This document shows positions 45,107-55,729 of a stretch of 64,000 nt of DNA, piece by piece. The stretch is from the NCBI GenBank assembly GCA_018340805.1, contig JACMZG010000008.1, positions 73,701,988-73,765,987 on the forward strand. Direction: 5' to 3'. The first letter of the stretch is position 1, and the number at the start of each line of letters is the position of its first letter. The notes beneath the pieces were generated by a model. It was not told where the DNA came from. It was given only the letters and a program-made list of their open reading frames with translations, and made no database searches. The translations under genes were made by a program, and so were the position numbers. The DNA is from Microvelia longipes. Lineage: Eukaryota; Arthropoda; Insecta; Hemiptera; Veliidae.

Positions 45107-46737
45107 TTATATTATTAAATACAAAAGCAATAGGTTATAGATATAAAGAGATGGAAGGGTTAGGATATTTAATTTTTTAAAGGAACCCTTACAGGTATGA
45201 GTCTGTTCAAATCCTAACATGCTTCTAATGGCTCTTTTTTGTTTTAAAAAAACTTTTTCTAATTTTGTTGAACCACCCCACTGTATTAAGGCATAACTCA
45301 TTACAGAATTAAACTTGGCATAATAAATATTTGTCAATGTTTTGAGGTCAGTAAGTCTTCTATAGTAAGATAGTAAGTAGCAAGATGATGAGAGTCTGGA
45401 GGTAAGGTTGTCTATATGTTTAGTCCAGTCCAGGTTGTTCTGTATTGTAACTCCTAGAAGTGATAAGGACTCAACTATTTCTATACCCTCTATAGTTTTC
45501 GGAAATTCATAATTTATTTTTTTCATTCTTATTATTATTATTTTAGTTTTTGATTTATTCAACAATAGTTTGTTTTCAAGTAACCAGCTTTGTAATTTAC
45601 GAATAACAATTTTAATGTTATTAATTAAATTTTCATATGTATCAGATGATACGATTAAAGTGGAGTCGTCAGCATAAAAAATGCACCTTGCACCGTCTTC
45701 AAACAAATCCGGTAAGTCATTAATGTAAATCAAAAACAGTAATGGCCCCAAAACAGAGCCTTGAGGCACCCCAAGATTTGTTTCAAGAAATTTGGACTCA
45801 ACTTTTTTGCCATTTTCCATAACTACCACTTTTTGTCTTCTTCCTGATAAAAAAGATTTGATTAAATCGTTAGCTTTGCCACGGATGCCATATTTTTCAA
45901 GTTTATTTAAAAGAATTAGATGATTTACTAAATCAAAAGCTTTCTTTAAATCCGCACTGATGACGGCTACTTTCTTATTTTGATTTAGCAGTTCATAAAT
46001 AGTAGTTTGGTATTGGTAAAGAGCAGAGTTAATTGACTTTTTGGGCAAAAAACCATGTTGTCCAGTAGATAAAATTTCATATTTGTTTAAAAAATCTAAA
46101 ATTTGATTGAATAACCTTTTCAATAACTTTAGAGAGTATAGGAACAATAGTTATAGGTCTGTAATTGTTTGTCACTAGAGTCCCCCTTTTTAAATAAAGG
46201 GACGACTTTACTAATTTTTATTGAATCAGGAAAAATTCCTTCTTCAAAGCAGTCGTTAACTATTTTTACCAAACTGTCAATAATGTATGGAGAAATATGT
46301 TTTAAAACTTTATTACTTATATTGTAAGTATCTTTAGATTCAGAGCTACTGAAGTCCTTTATTGCTTTAGAAATTTCCTTGTGAGTGACAGGTTGAAAAA
46401 ATAAACTTTGTTTTGGACTCTTATATATTACATGCTGTAAGGGCTGAACGGAAGAACTGGCTGTGTTTTGGATGTCAGGTTGGTGAAGTGAAGGTAAGGA
46501 TGACATGGATGAGTCAGGTTCACATAGATATTCATTGTTAGCCCAATAGGCATTCAATTTGTCAGCGGCAGATTTGCCTATGTACTTTTCACCATTGTGT
46601 ATTAGATTAATATTTCTTTTATCACATTTCTGAGCTGTTGCATCCTCAGCTTTAATTAGTTTCCAGAGCTCACCTGGTTTATTAGAAGCACTATTCACAA
46701 TTTTGTTCCAGTGCATGTTTTTGGCAGCTTTTAACAC
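45107..46737 (-). pseudogene. LINE ORF2, reverse transcriptase domain
   Basis: RT blocks in two frames. 46737-46129 carries the N-terminal part, ending at VVPLFKKGD, with the NYRPITIVP block in the next frame near 46160. 46147-45107 carries GFLPKKS, VISADLKKAFDLVNH (first catalytic Asp), GVPQGSVLGPLLFLIYINDL, CIFYADDSTL (YADD active site) and LSLLGVTIQNNLDW. The C-terminal thumb has QWGGSTKLEKVFLKQKRAIR. Frame changes near 46745, 46190 and 46100. The C-terminus runs to 45107, followed by about 390 bp of 3' UTR. Confidence 0.88.
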
Positions 46738-47780
46738 TTTATTAAAAATATTTTTATATCTTTATAAAATTCATTGAATGCAACTGAGTCGTCTTTTGAT
46801 TTTCTTTTATGGAAAACTTTAAGTTTGGCTGCAGATATTTTAATACCTGATGTGATCCAACATTTGTCCCTTTGAGCAAGATCTGGTTCGCAACTATTGC
46901 TGTTTAAAATGTTGACTTTCAAAGAATTTAAAAGATTTGATGTATACGTCTCATTGGATATACAACTCTTAACCCCTATTGCTCTAACATCGTTAACTAT
47001 ATTATCTATATTTTTGTTCGATAAGGAACCAATTTTATTAATTTTTTTATTTAAAATATTTTTCTTTACATTTAGTTTTCCGATAAAAGAGCAGCACAAA
47101 TCTAATTTAATAGCTCTGTGATCAGAAAAAGGAGGCACAAGTATTTTAGTAGCGACTTTAGACATTGAAACGCAAAAATAGTCGAGGCAACTCTGTGTTG
47201 TTGGAGTAACACGCGTAGGAATATCTTTATTTGTTATAGTTAAATTGTGTTCCGACATAAGGTCTTCAAATCTACTTTTTTCGTTACTTTCCACCAACAT
47301 ATTAAGTTAAAATCACCACATAAAACAATTTGCTTATCCTCATTACCTATTTTACTAATAATAACATCTAAAATATTTAAAAAGGTATCAATGTCGCTGT
47401 TAGGAGGTCTATATATATTAACTAAGACTAAATTATTAGTTTTGCTTGAATAATTATTATTATTATTATTGCAAAACTCAACAGATGATATTTCAGCAAT
47501 AGATTCCACACTCATTTCAACTAAATCATGTCTAGCGAAGCAAACATCTCTATGTTCTTTACGTATAAGTACACAACTACCCCCTCTTTTTTTCTTTTTT
47601 CTACTGAAATTTGACAATCTTATATAATCATCTACCATAAAAAATTTTTGCTTGTTCTTCATTTTGCCAATGTTCGTTAATACAAATTATATCAAATAAA
47701 TTATAAGTACTTGTTTCAGCTAAGTAAGCTTCTAGCTCCAATTTTTTAGAGTTAAGTCCTTGAATGTTATGAAATAAAAT
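46731..47780 (-). pseudogene. LINE ORF2, AP-endonuclease domain
   Basis: The endonuclease blocks are spread over three frames: NIQGLNSKKLE (about 47770, metal-binding Asn), CINEHW (about 47685, catalytic Glu), VLVNIYRPPN and VLCGDFN (47662-47310), then SDHRAIKLDL (about 47130, catalytic His). It nicks target DNA to prime reverse transcription. Frame changes lie near 47655 and 47317. A linker with LAQRDKCWITSGI follows before the RT. Confidence 0.82.
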
Positions 47781-47881
47781 AGATAAATTATTTTTAGTTA
47801 TTTTAATTTTTAAGTAATCAGAACTATTTTTAACTTCGTTGTTTTTATAATTGGATAATTGTATAAGATTTTCCTTAGAAT

Positions 47882-48619
47882 TCAGTCTAAAAAAGGATTC
47901 CCTGTTCTTAGATAACTACTGCTATTCCTATTACTCCTAATAACTGGTATAACACAAGAAATATTATTACTTTGGTGAGATAAGGGTACTTCATTTTTAG
48001 TTAAGTTATTAAAAGATCTTGAAGGCTGTGATGGGGTAGAATGACATGTTATTGAGGCAAAATGAGTGGTTTCCAAAGGTTGAGGAAATTCTTTGTTAGT
48101 TAGAGTTAAGTGATCGCTGCCCTGGTCAGAGATTAAATCAAATATTCTTTTAGCTAATAATTTTTTTCCTGCCATATTTAGGTGAAGCCCGTGAGAGGTT
48201 CTGTGCCTTGCTTTGAAAAAAGTTGGAAGCCAGTGTAATGACGAAGATCCATTTTCTTTTATTTTAAGCTCCATATATTGGTTCATCAGATCGATTTTAT
48301 GATTGAAGGATGGAGTATCGAACCTATGCGGGATAGACGTTACTATGACATTTGTTTTGGAACCTGCATTACTTATTTGATGGAAAATATTATCCACGTT
48401 TTGCTTAAGATTTGAGGTCGTTTTAAAATTCGTTCCACCTACTACAATGATATAATCTTTATCACTAAAGCTATCAGATAGCTTAGCTAAGTCCTCCAAA
48501 ACTGATACCATTGGAGCGTTTGGCTTAAATATCGAGAGCACTTGACTCTCAGGGAGCTTAAGTTTTATCAATTTAGCCATCCCACGCCCATGACTATCTC
48601 CAACAATAAGAATAATATC
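47882..48619 (-). CDS. LINE ORF1 with SGNH/GDSL-esterase-like domain
   Basis: The first Met is at 48580, but the open frame extends to 48619. The extra residues carry GDSHGRGM, the catalytic-Ser block I of SGNH hydrolases, so translation probably starts upstream and a frame change hides the true start. Block III is VVGGTN. The C-terminal block reads HGLHLNMAGKKLLA, where the usual DGLHLN has His instead of the catalytic Asp (one base change from Asp). In CR1 elements ORF1 esterase is part of the ribonucleoprotein. The last 75 residues are Ser/Asn-rich and without domain. Confidence 0.75.
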   Translation of the reverse strand, partial: DIILIVGDSHGRGMAKLIKLKLPESQVLSIFKPNAPMVSVLEDLAKLSDSFSDKDYIIVVGGTNFKTTSNLKQNVDNIFHQISNAGSKTNVIVTSIPHRFDTPSFNHKIDLMNQYMELKIKENGSSSLHWLPTFFKARHRTSHGLHLNMAGKKLLAKRIFDLISDQGSDHLTLTNKEFPQPLETTHFASITCHSTPSQPSRSFNNLTKNEVPLSHQSNNISCVIPVIRSNRNSSSYLRTGNPFLD

Positions 48620-48860
48620 TCAGATCATACAAATCTATGCTCTTCTTTTCAAAATTAGCTATGTAAAATATATTGCGCACTTATTAAAATCTCTGTTTAA
48701 GCTAATCTTTAAAAACTTCATTTGAAAAAACATAGGCAAATTGACAATCGAGTGGAAATGCTACTGCTTGGTATATAAAGAGCAAACCGAAAACGCTGAC
48801 TCTGATTACTTAGTAAATTAAATATTATTTTTTAATTTAATAAAACTTTATTTATACACA

Positions 48861-48877
48861 CACATATATGTATATAT

Positions 48878-48935
<58 letters not shown>

Positions 48936-49160
48936 TATATATTATATATATATATATGCGAGCTAGACAAAATTCTAGAACTGCTTCGCTAGCCTAAATT
49001 TATAGCGTTAAAACAGTAAGTTTATTGATGAGCATAAGTTATTGAATTCATTCCTTGGTGTGGGGAGGGGGGGGGGGTAAGTATAAGGATAGAAGTTCGA
49101 CAAGGGAATTGATTCCAATAGCCTCCTGATTCTAAAAATATATATTTAGGCAAATATATA
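48861..49160. repeat. (TA)n microsatellite and flank
   Basis: (TA)n at about 48884-48956, then a G-rich run (11 G at about 49067-49077). Confidence 0.85.
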
Positions 49161-49450
49161 TTTGACACATTATAATTGTGCAAGACATCTAGAGAATGTA
49201 ACAAGTCTACATCTGGGAACTGTTCCATCATTTGACAATCACTGTGTCATCATTGATGGCTCGATATAATTTCATGTCCCACTCTGTTTCGTTACGTCTA
49301 ACTTATAAGGCGCCGACAGAGCCTGAATGATGATCAACAGTTCCCAGATGTAGCATTGCATTTTGCTTGTTACATTTCCTATGTGTCTCTCGCACAATTA
49401 TACTGTATCAACTATTCATGTTTTGCAAAACTCGGTAGTATCAAATGATA
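49161..49450. mobile_element. TTGACACAATATAAT foldback MITE, copy 2
   Basis: About 80-bp inverted arms: TTGACACATTATAATTGTGC ... TACATCTGGGAACTGTT against AACAGTTCCCAGATGTA ... CGCACAATTATACTGTATCAA. Followed by ATTCATGTTTTGCAAAACTC as in the sister copies. Confidence 0.8.
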
Positions 49451-50265
49451 TATGGTTTACAAATATTTGCTAAGTTCACGGATCAGAATAAAGAACTTAT
49501 TATAGTCATAGAATTAAGATTTTATACTACGATAATCTACTTTACATTCTGTAAAATTCATAAAAGATAGAAAAGCAGTTATTGAATGATAATAGCATAC
49601 TCTCGTACCTAAATCAGTTGATATAAAAAAGAACCTAACCCTTGTTGGGTCTTAATGGTTCATTGTACGTACTGTACTTCATAATGAGGGGCCTCAGGTA
49701 CCACATTGTCCTAGGGCACAATGACTAACAATGCGACCCACGTACGACTTGTGCACGGCACTTTTTTTGGTCCCTTATTTATTATAAATGATCTTAAAGT
49801 TATATAGATCATTGTCATTGGGGTTTTTTTATATAATAACGTGACCATTGTAACAGACCAACAAATGACAAAACAAAATAATTGTTTAAATACAATTTCT
49901 TTAAACCACTACGAACTATCACTTGACAACTTGTATATTATATTTACTACCGAATCTGATTTAAATAACTTTAAAAATAATCAAAGGAAAAAAAAAAAAA
50001 TAAATATCAAAGAAAGGACTTAAGTAAAGTACTTATAAATAAGTTGATTTCCATACGAATAAGGACTCGTGCCTTTATCCTTAATGAAGACTCGTGTCCT
50101 TAATGTTTGTTTATTATTTAATAAACTTATTGAGATTTGTTTATTTTAAATTCTTGTATTGAAAGTGAAGTAGTTAAGAGTTTCTTTCAAAAAATATAAT
50201 TCAACATAGTAGAAGAAAACAAAAAATACCTTTATTCCGATGATTTTGTCACTAAGTATACATGG
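49451..50265. other. No recognised feature
   Basis: GGGGCCTCAGGTACC near 49688 echoes GGGCCTCAT strings elsewhere. An Asn/Lys-rich 60-codon frame at 49841 is low complexity. Confidence 0.5.
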
Positions 50266-50268
50266 TAA

Positions 50269-51895
50269 TTGGAGTTTATTAATTCACGATATAGACAACT
50301 TTGTGAGGAAAGTCAATACTTTGACATTATTTTTGATAATGTTCCTAAACCAGTATTGTTGGAGAAAAGTAAACTATTAAACATCCAAGGTAATGCGTTA
50401 AGAATCTTAGATGAATATCTTACAGATAGACCTCAGTATGTCGTTTTCAAAGGACAGGTCTCTGGAATTGAGATAGTTCGAGGCGGAGTAGTACAGGGTT
50501 CGAATCTAGGAACCGTACTCTACCTTACCGACACCAATGATCTGGAAGAGTTCATGAAGAGCAGGAAAAATACACCAGTGCCAATTACACCTGCAACCAG
50601 AGACCAACCTCAGAAACCTGAAACAAAAAGCAAAGGCAACAAAAAAGTAAATATAGTCAAAGAATTATTAATCACGTATGCGGATGATACTAACACCATC
50701 CATTCGCACCAGGATGCTCAAATTTTGAGGGAAGCTGGAGACGAAGCTATGGAATGCATAGAAGAATGGATGACTGCCAACAACTTCTCCATATAAATAA
50801 CGAAAAACACAGAAATTAGTATTAAGCTTAAAATTAAATTGTAAGCAAGATAGTGTTAATTTCCTAGGTGTAGTTATAGATCAAAAACTTACATGGAAAG
50901 ATAATATAACTAGTATAGAGAAAAAACTATCAAAGAATGTCTTTATATTTAGAAAATTAAATAAATACTTACCGGTAGACACGCTGGTTACAGTGTACAG
51001 AGCATTGGTGGAGAGTAGGATATGTTATGGCATACTTCTCTGGGGGCATGTTAACACCGAGAGTATATTATTAATACAGAAGAAAATATTGAGAATAATT
51101 ATGAATATGAGCAGCAGGAAAACTTGTAAACCTGTATTCAAACAATTAGGTGTTATGACTGTGATATAATAATAATGCCCGTTTAGAGCCTTGCGGCTCA
51201 TCAGGGATAACCCCTGCGGGAACCACCTCGGGAGGTAGTAGCAACCGTTACGCTCAAAGTGTATTCTAAAGTTGGCGAAAGTTTTAAACAATAATCTTCT
51301 ATAAACTGAGAGCGTAACCTGGGATGCGAACCCCAGACCTCCGTGGGTGTCAAAGGTCAGTGTAAAGACTAACGCCTTAACGACCTCGACCACGGAGGCG
51401 GCTATGACTGTGATAAATTTATTTATTTTACATTCTTTAATTTATATTAAATCTATCATTAATAGCTTTAGGAAACCTAGTCATAAGTATAATACTAAGC
51501 ATGTTAATAGCAATAATTTAGTTATAGAACAACATAGATTAAGTAAATCCGAGACTGGTCATTCAAATTTAGGTATAAAATTATTTAATAGACTCGATAA
51601 TCATACTAAAGAATTAGAATTAAGTGATTTTAAGAAAATTGATAAAGAAAAACTTACCATTAATGTATTTTATAGTATTAAGGAATACCTAGTCAAAGGA
51701 ATTTAAAATAATAATTGTGATATAAGTGTGTTTTTAAAATTTTTGTTTGTTCTGTAAGTGTTGCTCTTTGTTTTTAGTAATAAGTTTTATAATGTTATTT
51801 AATTGACGAATTTCTATTGTTTTTATGCTAAGGCTACAGTTCATAATGAAATAATAAAGGTTTTATTTATTTATTTATTTACTTTAGAAACTATT
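50269..51895 (+). mobile_element. 5'-truncated LINE, RT region, split by a SINE
   Basis: The frame at 50269-50796 has FDNVPKPVLLEKSK, DRPQYVVFKGQVSG, an eroded GGVVQGSNLG block and the ITYADDTNTI active-site box. A second frame (50861-51166) continues with FLGVVIDQKLTWKDNI and YGILLWGHVN and is resumed after the SINE by 51404-51703 (SFRKPSHKYNTKHVN, FNRLDN). The 3' end is AATAAAGG with a (TTTA)n tail at 51864-51882. It differs in sequence from the LINE at 44.7-48.9 kb. Confidence 0.85.
51167..51402 (-). mobile_element. tRNA-derived SINE, family 1 (copy 2), inside a LINE
   Basis: The exact 13-bp duplication TATGACTGTGATA flanks it (51154-51166, 51403-51415). On the minus strand: head GCCGCCTCCGTGGTCGAGGT, then CGTTAAGGCGTTAG (class II tRNA-like), B box GGGGTTCGCATCCCAGG, and a 3' end CGGGCATTATTATTA in an (ATT)n tail. 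Confidence 0.92.
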
Positions 51896-51917
51896 ACCAA
51901 TACTTAAAAAAAACTAA

Positions 51918-51972
<55 letters not shown>

Positions 51973-52143
51973 ATATATAATATATATATATACATATATA
52001 TTGTAAGCCTCGTAGGGGCTCGAACTCTTGGGGATCGAGTCAGTTCTCACCTGGGTTCACGTAGTAAAGGTTTTCTTCACGTAGGCCCAGCGGACAACTT
52101 ACTTTTATTCTGATATTGGTCTAGTTTTATTATAAATATTTTG
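51896..52143. repeat. (TA)n microsatellite and flank
   Basis: (TA)n at about 51923-51996 interrupted by TTA/AATA; the remainder has nothing recognised. Confidence 0.85.
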
Positions 52144-52540
52144 TAATTTGATTTTAACGGTGTCATCGTCCCATTACCCCCCCCCCCCTTTAGTCAAGTA
52201 AGTGCCTGTGTTTTAATTTCAGTGAAATAATGTGGTGTTTTTTCACATAATTTTTTTTGCTCGAAAATTACTATAAGTGTCGTTGGGCAATTTAAAACAG
52301 GCAACCTCGCTCTGCTACCATTTATAACGAGGCCCTAGCCGTTATATTAAATAATTTACTAAAAACAAAAGGTGAGGTTAAACACCAAGAATAAAACAGG
52401 AGATTAGTCCTTTAGCCAAAACTGAATTTATTTAAAAACCACTTCACCACATTATTTCACTGAAATTAAGACAAAGGCACTTACTTGAATAAGGGGGGGG
52501 GAGGGTTATGGGGCGATGACACAGTTAAAATCAAATTGCC
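52144..52540. repeat. Foldback with about 95-bp arms containing poly-C/poly-G
   Basis: 52144-52240 (AATTTGATTTTAACGGTGTC ... CCCCCCCCCCCCTTTAGTCA ... TGAAATAATGTGGTG) is inverted at 52445-52540. The loop is about 205 bp. The homopolymer sits in both arms (13 C; 9 G plus neighbours). No coding. The element abuts a 5S-family copy on the right. Confidence 0.88.
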
Positions 52541-52559
52541 AATTGATTTAAAATTCGAT

Positions 52560-52860
52560 ACAATAATAAAAGTAAGCTATACATATGTACACCAAGTGCA
52601 TCCATGAGTTTAGTTGGATCATAGAAGTTAAGCAGCATCGAGCATGGTCAGTGCCTGGATGGGTGACCGCTAGGAATAAAACAATCGTATGAATTTACCA
52701 TCTGAGGACGAGCAAAGAGAGTCTTAAGAGGCGTTTCAGTATAAATTTAACTACTAGTATAGTCTCAGAAAGATCAAAGCGAGTTTCAAGTGGGGAAGAT
52801 GAGCGTAGCGAATCCGACGCGATGAGGAAAAATTCCGAGTTACCCCGAACCCAATTGTTT
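52560..52860 (+). mobile_element. 5S-containing family, best-preserved 5S segment
   Basis: 52613-52675 is the clearest 5S-like segment: TAGAAGTTAAGCAGCATCGA, GCATGGTCAGTGCCTGGATG, GGTGACCGCTAGGAAT. Against metazoan 5S as remembered, the 43 bases from TTAAGCAGC to GACCGC differ at about seven places, all transitions. The tail follows (GAGGACGAGCAAAGAGAGTC, GATGAGCGTAGCGAATCCGA, CCGAGTTACCCCGAACCC). A short block C remnant precedes (52545-52565). Confidence 0.88.
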
Positions 52861-54539
52861 ATCAAAACTTTTTCGTCCGTACACATTTTTACTGTTATTA
52901 AGCTCATTCATACAAATGTTTTATAAACAATAATATTGTAATTAAGATTATATAGTTGCACTTAATTAGAATATAAACTCCATTCTTTTTTAAGCAAGAG
53001 ATTTGTATTCGAGTTATGAAACAAGACTGTCAAAATCTGACAATTTAAATAATAAACAAAATAAATGAAAATATTATACAGGGCTGCAAAATTAAATATA
53101 TAAGAAAAAGATACATACATGCCTCATTAATTTAAAGCTAATTAAAAAAAATATAATAAACTAACGTTTAATGAAAATATAATACAGGGCTGCCACAATT
53201 ATTTAGAATTATTCGATACATTAATTTACATCTCCTTGTATAAATAAATAAATAAAATCTTTATTGTAGAGACATAAAAGTATAGAGTAATTAAAAGTAT
53301 ATAGATATGACTTACTTGTAATCGTTGTTGCGTAAATATCTTTAAAACTATTCAATACATTAACATGTCCACATAGATCGACACATTACATTAACATCGA
53401 TACATTACATCTCCTTATAGATATGACTTACTTTTAATTGTTGTTGCGTAAATATCTTTAAAAATAATAATATATTGTTTTCAGGATACGCAAATTTATA
53501 ATACTCAAATATTACTAAAAATATTATTCTTTAACATTTTCATATAAAATTGGTCAAAGTGTTAATTATGAGCGGAGGGAACAAGAACTAAAAACATCTG
53601 TTATTAATCAAAACAAAAAGAGTAAAATCAGTGTTGCCAGCATAACTACACGAAAATCTCGATTAAAGATGAGTTTAAACTAAATACTTCGATTAACTAA
53701 AACAAGTTCAAATTTAGCTTTGTGAATACTGACGAAAATTTAAACATTACATTAAATTAAATATGTTTAAGTAGAAATGCACGGCCATTTTGTTTTACCC
53801 TTGTAAATGTAAACAAACTATTTACGGTACTCAACATTTTTGTTTTTATGCATTTATTTGAACAGTTTAGTTTCAAATGTTAATAATTTGTGTAAGAAAT
53901 ACATTTTGCCACATCCAATAGTGGTTTTAGTCGGAATCTTTAAATACTAGGTTTGTTTAAATTACTTAAAACGAGCAGCTAATTAAACTTTTTTTTCGTG
54001 TGCACTACTTAACTTAGTACATTTTTGCAAATGATATTTGTTTTTTCCCCTTCAAATATTAATTGTAATTAGTAATTTAACAAATTTAACCTGATTTTTT
54101 TTTAATATAATAAAAGCAATGGTAATTTTAAGTTATATTTAAGGCAATACACTGTCGTCTGCGTTTTCTCCAAAATCTTATTAAAAACATGTGGTTTACC
54201 TTTACTATAGTTTCTCTTTTTCTTTAACTAAATTATTACAACAATTACTTAACAGACTTTAATACAAAATCATTAAATTATCACGTACATATTAAAGTAC
54301 GAAAACACGATAAAAAGTATAACTCGCACCTAATGTTATCAGGGTAGCCAATAAAATTAAATAAAAAAACCTAAATCCGAAAAGGCGCATGCGCGGTTAT
54401 TTTAATTTTAGCAATTTTTATTTTTGAGCCAGCTATCAGCTGATCGGGTAGGTCTGACTTTGTTTACTTTAGTTTAGGTCTATTTGTGCTATCTGGAAAA
54501 TAAATTCTTGAAACTCGAAAAAATATTTCGATCGATTTG
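52861..54539. other. AT-rich stretch with a local duplication
   Basis: 53299-53347 and 53415-53463 share GATATGACTTACTTGTAATC and TTGTTGCGTAAATATCTTTA. GAAAATATAATACAGGGCTGC occurs near 53067 and 53172. No gene found. Confidence 0.55.
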
Positions 54540-55340
54540 CGATTTGGCTTGCATATTGTCATGTATAAGAACAACGTATATGAGCTATGTTTCATCTCAT
54601 TAAATGAATTAGTTCAATTTTTATTGAATGACTTCTGTACGTTTTTTAAAAAATCGGAAAACAATCCAATTGAGTTTAAATTTGGTACAACTATTTCTAT
54701 TGTGTGTGTTATTAATGTAATAAATAAGTATACCACAGTCTATCGTTTAGTTTAAAAATCTTGACAGGTCAGTTTTAGACACCACTGATTCAAAAAATCC
54801 CTGCAAGAAGTGAGCGGGAAAAAACCATGTAAACAAATCAGGTTATTTTACCCGTATTTTCTTGGCGATGATTTTTTACAATTCTTTTGTGTAGTTTTAT
54901 TTTAAAATATCATTTTTAAGATTAATTTGAAAGTAGTTTTCAAGACGATGTAATCAAATTAAGAACCACAATTAAGTGAACGATTGCTGGGAAGAAGGTT
55001 TTTCCCTACAGCGGTAATTGTGGTAGAGATTTTTTTTCTCTTTTTAAGTAAGAGGTTAGCAACGGCTTCTCTTATTGGTCATTCCCCAAAATACTTATGA
55101 CCTTGGGGATTTTTAAACTAAACAATAGACTGTAAGTTTCGTTTTATTAATACCGCAAGTATATCAAGTGTTTTATTGGATCATAAAAGGTAAGCAGAAT
55201 TGAGCGAGGTCAGTACCTGGGTGGGTGATCGCTGGTAATAATACAAATGTATTTACTGTCTGAAGAAGAGCGAAACGAGTCCGAAGTAGTGAAATGAGCG
55301 TAGCAAATACGACTTAATAAGGAAAAGTTGCGACCCTGAA
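54540..55340 (+). mobile_element. 5S-containing family copy split by a TIR element
   Basis: Block C is at 54550-54730 (GCATATTGTCATGTATAAG, AAATTTGGTACAACTATT), then the insertion 54735-55133, then TTCGTTTTATTAATAC, the 5S-like segment at 55174-55240 (ATTGGATCATAAAAGGTAAG, CAGAATTGAGCGAGGTCAGT, ACCTGGGTGGGTGATCGCTG) and the tail to 55340 (GAAGAGCGAAACGAGTCCGA). Confidence 0.8.
54735..55133. mobile_element. 399-bp TIR element nested in a 5S-family copy
   Basis: Ends ACAGTCTATCGTTTAGTTTA and (inverted) ACAGTCTATTGTTTAGTTTA, about 26 bp each. The surrounding block C is continuous in the sister copy at 13310-13340, which marks it as an insertion. No obvious target duplication. Non-coding. Confidence 0.75.
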
Positions 55341-55729
55341 CCTAATTTTGGTATTATTACTTTAACAGAAATCAAAACTATGAAGGTTCGTAAAGGAGTT
55401 CAAGCTAGTAAGCTGACTACAGCTTACAAACCATGAGTTCTTTTTTTATTGCCGCATAATTGATAATAAAACAGCAGAAACACAAACACGATGCTAAAGG
55501 TTAAATAATTACTTTTATAAAAGTAAAAATCTCGCGTGATAAGGACTTATTAAGGCCTGAATTTTGATTTATCTCTCTATATCCCCTCTAATATTTTGTC
55601 TAATGAGTTGTGGAAAGAAAACTCTTAAGTTTCTTCAAAGACTCTGACGAAGCAACACAAGTCACTAACCCTCAAATTCAATACAACATTGACCTTGTTT
55701 CGAAATTAGGTTATGAATAAGAATAGTTT
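55341..55729. other. No recognised feature
   Basis: Mixed AT-rich DNA without repeat ends. Confidence 0.5.

Larger units (their letters stand above)
44715..48860 (-). mobile_element. CR1/Jockey-type LINE, near full length
   Basis: Minus-strand order: 5' region (48860-48623), ORF1 with an SGNH-hydrolase fold, ORF2 with AP-endonuclease then RT, 3' UTR with AATAAA-rich sequence, and a terminal (TTTA)n tract (44717-44742). ORF2 is split by about five frame changes, most of them explicable by one missing base. An ORF1 esterase, no RNase H and a microsatellite 3' tail point to the CR1 group; Crack/Daphne-like elements are close alternatives. No target duplication identified. Confidence 0.88.
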
